Below are positions 25,318 through 35,780 of a stretch of DNA of 36,016 bases, in pieces. Both the position numbers and the translations under genes were made by a program. The notes beneath the pieces were generated by a model. That model was given only the letters and a program-made list of their open reading frames with translations, ran no database searches and was not told the origin of the DNA. Numbering within the stretch: the stretch's first letter is position 1; each line of letters opens with the position of its first letter. This DNA is from Saccoglossus kowalevskii (Eukaryota > Hemichordata > Enteropneusta > Harrimaniidae), in the NCBI RefSeq assembly GCF_000003605.2, contig NW_003133645.1, forward strand, positions 1 to 36,016, given 5' to 3'.

Positions 25318-26708
25318 GGAGTGGTATCCATGCCAAAATTAACGTCCATAATATGGCACGGTATCCACGCCAAAATTAACGTCTTTAATATGGCGCTGTA
25401 TCCATGCCAAAATTAACGTCCATAATATGGCGCGGTATCCATGCCAAAATGAACGTTCATAATATGGCGCGGTATCCATGCCAAAATTAACGACCATAAT
25501 ATGGCGCGGTATCCATGCCAAAATCAACGTCCATAATATGGCGCGGTATCCATGCCAAAATCAACGTCCATAATATGGCGCGGTATCCATGCCAAGATTA
25601 ACGTGCATATTATGGCGCGGAATCCATGTTAAAATTAACGTTCATAATATGGCGCGGTATCCATGCCAAAATCAATGTCCATAATATGGCGCGATATCCA
25701 TGCAAAAATCAACGTCCATAATATGGCACGGTATCCATGCCAAGATTAACGTGCATATTATGGCGCGGAATCCATGTTAAAATTAACATCCATAATATGG
25801 CGTGGTATCCATGGCAAAATTAACGTCCATAATATGGCGCAGATCCGTGCCAAAATTAAAGTTCATATTATGGCGAGGTATCCATGCCAAAATTAACGTC
25901 CATAATATGGTGCGGTATCTAAGCCAAAATTAACGTCCATAATATGGCGCGGTATCCATGCCAAAATGAACGTTCATAATATGGCGCGGTATCCATGCCA
26001 AAATTAATGTCCATAATATGGCGCGGTATCCATGTCAAAATTAACGTCCATAATATGGCGCGGTATCCATGCCAAAATGAACGTCCATAATATGGCGCGG
26101 TATCCTTGTCAAAATCAACGTCCATAATATGGCGCGGTATCCGTGCCAAAATAAACGTCCATAATATGGCGCGGTATCCATGTCAAAATTAACGTCCATA
26201 ATATGGCGCGGTATCCGTGCCAAAATTAACGTGCATAATATGGCACGGTGTCCATGCCAAAATTAACGTCCATATTATGGCGCAGTATACATGTCAAAAT
26301 TAACATCCAGAATATGGCACGGTATCTATGCCAAAATTAACGTCCATAATATAGCGCAGTATCCATGCCAAAATTAATGTCCATAATATGGCACGGTATC
26401 TATGCCAAAATTAACGTCCATAATATGGCGCGGTATCTATGCCAAATTAACGTCCATAATATTTCATGGCATCTATGCCAAAATTAACGTCCATAATATG
26501 GCGCGCTATCCATGCCAAAATTAACGTCCATAATATGGCACGGTATCCATGCCAAAATTAATGTCTTTAATATGGCGTGGTAACCATGCCAAAATTAACG
26601 TCCATAATATGGCGCGGTATCCATGCCAAAATCAACGTCCATAATATGGCACGGTATCCATGCCAAAATTAACGTCTTTAATATGGCGTGGTATCCATGC
26701 CAAAATTA
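23621..26708. repeat. 4772-bp-period higher-order block, copy 1
   Basis: About 83 units that recur at 28393-31480 with a constant 4772-bp offset: the CATGTA insertion at 23719 and 28491, and ATATTTCATGGC at 24356/29128, 25095/29867 and 26462/31234. I saw only a handful of substitutions. Two opposite one-base indels at about 24943 (CCAGAAATATGG) and 24983 (CCATATATAG) cancel out and are private to this copy. They disturb the phase locally and explain the odd plus-strand reading frame at 24881-25120. Confidence 0.9.
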
Positions 26709-26817
26709 ACATCCAGAATATGGCGCGGTATCTATGCCAAAATTAACGTCCATAATATGGCGTGGTGTCCATGCCAAAATTAACGTCCATAATATGGTAC
26801 GGTATCTATGGCAAAAT

Positions 26818-28205
26818 TAACGTCCATAATATGGCGCGGTATCTATGCCAAATTAACGTCCATAATATTTCATGGCATCTATGCCAAAATTAACGTCCAT
26901 AATATGGCGCGATATCCATGCCAAAATTAACGTCCATAATATGGCACGGTATCGATGCCAAAATTAACGTCTTTAATATGGCGCTGTATCCATGCCAAAA
27001 TTAACGTTCATAATATGGCCCGCTATCCATGCCAAAATTAACGTCCATAATATGGCGTGGTATCTAAGCCAAAATTAACGTCCATAATATCGCGCGGTAT
27101 CCATGCCAAAATGAACGTTCATAATATGGCGCGGTATCCATGCCAAAATTAACGTCCAAAATATGGCGCGGTATCCATGTCAAAATTAACGTCCATAATA
27201 TGGCGTGGTATCCATGCCAAAATGAACGTCCATAATATGGCGCGGTATCCTTGTCAAAATCAACGTCCTTAATATGGCGCGGTATTCGTGCCTAAATAAA
27301 CGTCCATAATATGGCGCGGTATCCATGTCAAAATTAACGTCCATAATATGGCGCGGTATCCGTGCCAAAATTAACGTGCATAATATGGCGCGGTGTCCAT
27401 GCCAAAATTAACGTCCATATTATGGCGCAGTATACATGTCAAAATTAACATCCAGAATATGGCGCGGTATCTATGCCAAAATTAATGTCCATAATATAGC
27501 GCAGTATCCATGCCAAAATTAATGTCCATAATATGGCACGGTATCTATGCCAAAATTAACGTCCATAATATGGCGCGGTATCTATGCCAAATTAACGTCC
27601 ATAATATTTCATGGCATCTATGCCAAAATTAACGTCCATAATATGGCGCGATATCCATGCCAAAATTAACGTCCATAATATGGCACGGTATCGATGCCAA
27701 AATTAACGTCTTTAATATGGCGCTGTATCCATGCCAAAATTAACGTTCATAATATGGCCCGCTATCCATGCCAAAATTAACGTCCATAATATGGCGTGGT
27801 ATCTAAGCCAAAATTAACGTCCATAATATCGCGCGGTATCCATGCCAAAATGAACGTTCATAATATGGCGCGGTATCCATGCCAAAATTAACGTCCAAAA
27901 TATGGCGCGGTATCCATGTCAAAATTAACGTCCATAATATGGCGTGGTATCCATGCCAAAATGAACGTCCATAATATGGCGCGGTATCCTTGTCAAAATC
28001 AACGTCCTTAATATGGCGCGGTATTCGTGCCTAAATAAACGTCCATAATATGGCGCGGTATCCATGTCAAAATTAACGTCCATAATATGGCGCGGTATCC
28101 GTGCCAAAATTAACGTGCATAATATGGCGCGGTGTCCATGCCAAAATTAACGTCCATATTATGGCGCAGTATACATGTCAAAATTAACATCCAGAATATG
28201 GCGCG
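26818..28205. repeat. 739-bp-period duplication
   Basis: 26818-27466 and 27557-28205 match each other at an offset of exactly 739 bp (20 units, one of them 36 bp): ATATTTCATGGC at 26868 and 27607, and identical CTAAGCC and GTGCCTAAATAAACG units. I saw no difference between the copies by eye. The same block also occurs at about 24.31 and 29.08 kb. Confidence 0.88.
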
Positions 28206-28392
28206 GTATCCATGCCAAAATCAACGTCCATAATATGGCGCGATATCCATGCAAAAATCAACGTCCATAATATGGCGCGGTATCCATGCCAAGATTAACG
28301 TGCATATTATGGTGCGGAATCCATGTTAAAATTAACGTCCATAATATGGTGTGGTATCCATGGCAAAATTAACGTCCATAATATGGCGCAGA

Positions 28393-31300
28393 TCCGTGTC
28401 AAAATTAACGTCCATAATATGGCGCGGTGTCCATGCCAAAATTAACGTCCATAATATGGCGTGGTATCTATGTCAAAATTAATGTCCATACATGTAATAT
28501 GGCGCGGTATCTATGCCAAAATTAAAGTTCATATTATGGCGCGGTATCCATGCCAAAATTACCGTCCATAATATGGCGCGGTATCTAAGCCAAAATTAAC
28601 GTCCATAATATGGCGCGGTATCCATGCCAAAATGAACGTTCATAATCTGGCGTGGTATCCATGCCAAAATTAAAGTACATAATATGGCGCGGTATCCATG
28701 TCAAAATTAACGTCCATAAAATGGCGCGGTATCCATGCCAAAATGAACATCCATAATATGGCGCGGTATCCTTGTCAAAATCAACGTCCTTAATATGGCG
28801 CGGTATCCGTGCCAAAATAAACGTCCATAATATGGCGCGGTATCCATGTCAAAATTAACGTCCATAATATGGCGCGGTATCCGTGCCAAAATCAACGTGC
28901 ATAATATGGCGCGGTGTCCATGCCAAAATTAACGTAAATATTATGGCGCAGTATACATGTCAAAATTAACATCCAGAATATGGCGCGGTATCTATGCCAA
29001 AATTAACGTCCATAATATAGCGCAGTATCCATGCCAAAATTAATGTCCATAATATGGCACGGTATCTATGCCAAAATTAACGTCCATAATATGGCGCGGT
29101 ATCTATGCCAAATTAACGTCCATAATATTTCATGGCATCTATGCCAAAATTAACGTCCATAATATGGCGCGATATCCATGCCAAAATTAACGTCCATAAT
29201 ATGGCACGGTATCGATGCCAAAATTAACGTCTTTAATATGGCGCTGTATCCATGCCAAAATTAACGTTCATAATATGGCCCGCTATCCATGCCAAAATTA
29301 ACGTCCATAATATGGCGTGGTATCTAAGCCAAAATTAACGTCCATAATATCGCGCGGTATCCATGCCAAAATGAACGTTCATAATATGGCGCGGTATCCA
29401 TGCCAAAATTAACGTCCAAAATATGGCGCGGTATCCATGTCAAAATTAACGTCCATAATATGGCGTGGTATCCATGCCAAAATGAACGTCCATAATATGG
29501 CGCGGTATCCTTGTCAAAATCAACGTCCTTAATATGGCGCGGTATTCGTGCCTAAATAAACGTCCATAATATGGCGCGGTATCCATGTCAAAATTAACGT
29601 CCATAATATGGCGCGGTATCCGTGCCAAAATTAACGTGCATAATATGGCGCGGTGTCCATGCCAAAATTAACGTCCATATTATGGCGCAGTATACATGTC
29701 AAAATTAACATCCAGAATATGGCGCGGTATCTATGCCAAAATTAATGTCCATAATATAGCGCAGTATCCATGCCAAAATTAATGTCCATAATATGGCACG
29801 GTATCTATGCCAAAATTAACGTCCATAATATGGTGCGGTATCTATGCCAAATTAACGTCCATAATATTTCATGGCATCTATGCCAAAATTAACGTCCATA
29901 ATTTGGCGCGATATCCATGCCAAAATTAACGTCCATAATATGGCACGGTATCCATGCCAAAATTAACGTCTTTAATATGGCGTGGTAACCATGCCAAAAT
30001 TAACGTCCATAATATGTCGCGGTATCCATGCCAAAATCAACGTCCATAATATGGCACGGTTTCCATGCCAAAATTAACGTCTTTAATATGGAGTGGTATC
30101 CATGCCAAAATTAACGTCCATAATATGGCACGGTATCCACGCCAAAATTAACGTCTTTAATATGGCGCTGTATCCATGCCAAAATTAACGTCCATAATAT
30201 GGCGCGGTATCCATGCCAAAATGAACGTTCATAATATGGCGCGGTATCCATGCCAAAATTAACGACCATAATATGGCGCGGTATCCATGCCAAAATCAAC
30301 GTCCATAATATGGCGCGGTATCCATGCCAAAATCAACGTCCATAATATGGCGCGGTATCCATGCCAAGATTAACGTGCATATTATGGCACGGAATCCATG
30401 TTAAAATTAACGTTCATAATATGGCGCGGTATCCATGCCAAAATCAATGTCCATAATATGGCGCGATATCCATGCAAAAATCAACGTCCATAATATGGCA
30501 CGGTATCCATGCCAAGATTAACGTGCATATTATGGCGCGGAATCCATGTTAAAATTAACATCCATAATATGGCGTGGTATCCATGGCAAAATTAACGTCC
30601 ATAATATGGCGCAGATCCGTGCCAAAATTAAAGTTCATATTATGGCGAGGTATCCATGCCAAAATTAACGTCCATAATATGGTGCGGTATCTAAGCCAAA
30701 ATTAACGTCCATAATATGGCGCGGTATCCATGCCAAAATGAACGTTCATAATATGGCGCGGTATCCATGCCAAAATTAATGTCCATAATATGGCGCGGTA
30801 TCCATGTCAAAATTAACGTCCATAATATGGCGCGGTATCCATGCCAAAATGAACGTCCATAATATGGCGCGGTATCCTTGTCAAAATCAACGTCCATAAT
30901 ATGGCGCGGTATCCGTGCCAAAATAAACGTCCATAATATGGCGCGGTATCCATGTCAAAATTAACGTCCATAATATGGCGCGGTATCCGTGCCAAAATTA
31001 ACGTGCATAATATGGCACGGTGTCCATGCCAAAATTAACGTCCATATTATGGCGCAGTATACATGTCAAAATTAACATCCAGAATATGGCACGGTATCTA
31101 TGCCAAAATTAACGTCCATAATATAGCGCAGTATCCATGCCAAAATTAATGTCCATAATATGGCACGGTATCTATGCCAAAATTAACGTCCATAATATGG
31201 CGCGGTATCTATGCCAAATTAACGTCCATAATATTTCATGGCATCTATGCCAAAATTAACGTCCATAATATGGCGCGCTATCCATGCCAAAATTAACGTC

Positions 31301-31480
31301 CATTATATGGCACGGTATCCATGCCAAAATTAATGTCTTTAATATGGCGTGGTAACCATGCCAAAATTATCGTCCATAATATGGCGCGGTATCCATGCCA
31401 AAATCAACGTCCATAATATGGCACGGTATCCATGCCAAAATTAACGTCTTTAATATGGCGTGGTATCCATGCCAAAATTA
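28393..31480. repeat. 4772-bp-period higher-order block, copy 2
   Basis: Second copy of 23621-26708. Private changes include GGCACGGAATCC near 30388, CATTATATGG near 31304 and ATTATCGTCC near 31368. Downstream of 31480 it continues into family C, as 16.16 kb does, whereas copy 1 breaks off at 26708 into a CCAGAATATGG unit. The end of copy 1 is therefore the derived junction if copy 2 keeps the older order. Confidence 0.9.
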
Positions 31481-32500
31481 ACGTCCATAATATGGCACGG
31501 TATCCATGCCAAAATTAACGTCTTTAATATGGCGCGGTATCCATGCCAAAATAAACGTCCATAATATGGCGCGGTATCCATGCCAAAATGAACGTTCATA
31601 ATATGGCGCGGTATCCATGCCAAAATTAACGACCATAATATGGCGCGGTATCCATGTCAAAATTAACGTCCATAATATGGCGCGGTATCCATGCCAAAAT
31701 CAACGTCCATAATATGGCGCGGTATCCTTGTCTAAATCAACGTCCTTAATATGGCGCGGTATCCGTGCCAAAATAAACGTCCATAATATGGCGCGGTATC
31801 CATGTCAAAATTAACGTCCATAATATGGCGCGGTATCCGTGCCAAAATTAACGTGCATAATATGGCGCGGTGTCCATGCCAAAACTAACGTCCATATTAT
31901 GGCGCAGAATACATGTCAAAATTAACATCCAGAATATGGCGCGGTATCTATGCCAAAATTAACGTCCATAATATAGCGCAGTATCCATGCCAAAATTAAT
32001 GTCCATAATATGGTACGGTATCTATGGCAAAATTAACGTCCATAATATGGCGCGGTATCTATGCCAAATTAACGTCCATAATATTTCATGGCATCTATGC
32101 CAAAATTAACGTCCATAATATGGCGCGATATCCATGCCAAAATTAACGTCCATAATATGGCACGGTATCGATGCCAAAATTAACGTCTTTAATATGTTGC
32201 TGTATCCATGCCAAAATTAACGTTCATAATATGGCCCGCTATCCATGCCAAAATTAACGTCCATAATATGGTGTGGAATCCATGGCAAAATTAACGTCCA
32301 TAATATGGCGCGGTATCCATGGCAAAATTAACGTCCATAATATGGCGCGGTATTCGTGCCAAAATTAACGTCCATAATATGGCGCGGTGTCCATGCCAAA
32401 ATTAACGTTGATAATATGGCGCGGTATCCATGTCGAAATTAATGTCCATAATATGGCACGGTATCCGTGCCAAAATTAACGTGCATAATATGGCGCGGTG
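30990..32500. repeat. Family-C higher-order block, copy 3
   Basis: Matches 15672-17190 at a constant offset of 15314 bp, including ATATTTCATGGC at 31234 and 32084 and TGTCGAAATT at 32435. It overlaps the end of the 4772-bp block, because family C is the normal continuation of that block. Confidence 0.87.
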
Positions 32501-32558
32501 TCCATGCCAAAATTAACGTCCATATTATGGCGCAGTATACATGTCAAAATTAACATCC

Positions 32559-33666
32559 AGAATATGGCGCGGTATCTATGCCAAAATTAACGTCCATAAT
32601 ATAGCGCAGTATCCATGCCAAAATTAATGTCCATAATATGGCACGGTATCTATGGCAAAATTAACGTCCATAATATGGCGCAGTATCTATGCCAAATTAA
32701 CGTCCATAATATTTCATGGCATCTATGCCAAAATTAACGTCCATAATATGGCGCGATATCCATGCCAAAATTAACGTCCATAATATGGCACGGTATCGAT
32801 GCCAAAATTAACGTCTTTAATATGGCGCTGTATCCATGCCAAAATTAACGTTCATAATATGGCCCGCTATCCATGCCAAAATTAACGTCCATAATATGGT
32901 GTGGAATCCATGGCAAAATTAACGTCCATAATATGGCGCGGTATTCATGGCAAAATTAACGTCCATAATATGGCACGGTATCCGTGCCAAAATTAACGTC
33001 CATAATATGGCGCGGTGTCCATGCCAAAATTAACGTTGATAATATGGCGCGGTATCCATGTCAAAATTCACGTCCATAATAAGACGCGGTATCCATGCCA
33101 AAATTAACGTCCAGAATATGGCGCGGTATCTATGCCAAAATTAATGTCCATAATATAGCGCAGTATCCATGCCAAAATTAATGTCCATAATATGGCACGG
33201 TATCTATGGCAAAATTAACGTCCATAATATGGCGCAGTATCTATGCCAAATTAACGTCCATAATATTTCATGGCATCTATGCCAAAATTAACGTCCATAA
33301 TATGGCGCGATATCCATGCCAAAATTAACGTCCATAATATGGCACGGTATCGATGCCAAAATTAACGTCTTTAATATGGCGCTGTATCCATGCCAAAATT
33401 AACGTTCATAATATGGCCCGCTATCCATGCCAAAATTAACGTCCATAATATGGTGTGGAATCCATGGCAAAATTAACGTCCATAATATGGCGCGGTATCC
33501 ATGGCAAAATTAACGTCCATAATATGGCGGGGTATCCGTGCCAAAATTAACGTCCATAATATGGCGCGGTGTCCATGCCAAAATTAACGTTGATAATATG
33601 GCGCGGTATCCATGTCAAAATTCACGTCCATAATAAGACGCGGTATCCATGCCAAAATTAACGTCC
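32559..33666. repeat. 554-bp tandem duplication
   Basis: 32559-33112 and 33113-33666 are adjacent copies (15 units, one of them 36 bp), with ATATTTCATGGC at 32712 and 33266. The junction near 33112 joins an ACGTCC unit to AGAATATGG. Across it, the offset to the 15-17 kb region steps from 15314 to 15868, a difference of exactly 554. The 17-kb copy has the segment once. Confidence 0.9.
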
Positions 33667-35780
33667 ATAATATGGCGCGGTATCCGTGCCAAAATTAACG
33701 TCCATAATATGGTGCGGTATCCATGTCAAAATTAACATCCATAATACGTTGTGGTATCTATGCCAAAATTAACGTCCATAATATGGCACGGTATCTATGC
33801 CAAAATTAATGTCCATAATATGGCGCGGTATCTATGCCAAATTAACGTCCATAATATGGCAAGGTATCTATGCCAAAATTAACGTCCATAATATGGCACG
33901 GTATCTATGCCAAAATTAATGTCCATAATATGGTGCTGTATCCATGCCAAAATTAATGTTCATAATATGGCGCGGTATCCATGCCAAAATTAACGTCCAT
34001 AATATGGCACGGTATCCATGTCAAAATTAACGTCCATAATATGGCGCGGTATCCATGCCAAAATTAACATGCATAATATGGCGCGGTGTCCATGCCAAAA
34101 TTAACGTCCATATTATGGCGCAGTATACATGTCAAAATTAACATCCATAATATGGCGCGGTATCTATGCCAAAATTAACGTCCATAATATGGCGTGGTAT
34201 CCATGCCAAAATTAATGTCCATAATATGGCACGGTATCTGTGCCAAAATTAACGTTCATAATATGGCGCGGTATCTATGCCAAATTAACGTCCATAATAT
34301 GGCACGATATGTATGCCAAAATTAACGTCCATAATATGGCGCGGTATCCATGTCAAAATTAACGTCCATAATATGGCGCGGTATCCATGCCAAAATTAAC
34401 GTCCATAATATGGCGCGGTATCCATGCCAAAATTAACGTCTATAATATGGCGTGGTATCCATGCCAAAATTAACGTCCATAATATGGCGCAGTATCCATG
34501 CCAAAATCAACGTCCATAATATGGCGCGGTATCCATGCCAAAATCAACGTCCATAATATGGCGCGGTATCCATGCCAAGATTAACGTGCATATTATGGCG
34601 CTGTATCCATGTTAAAATTAACGTCCATAATATGGCGCGGTATCCATGCCAAAAATAACATCCATAATATGGCGCGGTATCCATGCCAAAATTAACGTCC
34701 ATAATATGGCACGGTATCTATGCCAAAATTAACGTCCATAATATGGCGCGATATCTATGACAAATTAATGTCCATAATATGGCGTCGTATCCATGTCAAA
34801 ATTAACGTCCATAATATGGCGCGGTATCCGTGCCAAAAATAACGTCCATAATATGGCGCGGTATCCATGCCAAAATCAACGTCCATAATATGGCACGGTA
34901 TCCATGCCAAAATTAACGTCCATAATATGGCACGGTATCTATGCCAAAATTAACGTCCATAATATGGCGCAGTATCCATGTCAAAATTAATGTCCATAAT
35001 ATGGCGTGGTATCCATGCCAAAATTAACGTCCATAATATGGCGCAGTATCCATGCCAAAATTAACGTCCATAATATAGCACGGAATCCATGTTAAAATTA
35101 ACGTCCATAATATGGCGCGGTATCCATGCCAAAATCAACGTCCATAATATGGCGCGATATCCATGCAAAAATCAACGTCCATAATATGGCGCGGTATCCA
35201 TGCCAAGATTAACGTGCATATTATGGCGTGGAATCCATGTTAAAATTAACGTCCATAATATGGCGTGGTATCCATGGCAAAATTAACGTCCATAATATGG
35301 CGCAGATCCGTGCCAAAATTAACGTCCATAATATGGCGCGGTGTCCATGCCAAAATTAACGTCCATAATATGGCGTGGTATCTATGTCAAAATTAATGTC
35401 CATAATATGGCGCGGTATCTATGCCAAAATTAAAGTTCATATTATGGTGCGGTATCCATGCCAAAATTAACGTCCATAATATGGCGCGGTATCTAAGCCA
35501 AAATTAAAGTCCATAATATGGCGCGGTATCCATGCCAAAATGAACGTTCATAATATGGCGCGGTATCCATGCCAAAATTAACGTCCATAATATGGCGTGG
35601 TATCCATGTCAAAATTAACGTCCATAATATGGCGCGGTATCCATGCCAAAATAAACGTCCATAATATGGCGTGGTATCCATGTCAAAATTAACGTCCATA
35701 CTATGGCGCGGTATCCGTGACAAAATTAATGTGCATAATATGGCGCGGTGTCCATGCCAAAATTAACGTCCATATTATGG
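33113..35780. repeat. Extended family-A block, copy 5
   Basis: Repeats about 17245-19690 (offset 15868, then 15905, then 16091 as units present here are absent there). ACGTTGTGG lies at 33746, TCTATAATATGG at 34439 and a CTAAGCC unit at 35493. From ACGTTGTGG to CTAAGCC it is 1747 bp, against 1673 bp in copy 3 and 1524 bp in copy 4, differing by whole units. Confidence 0.85.
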
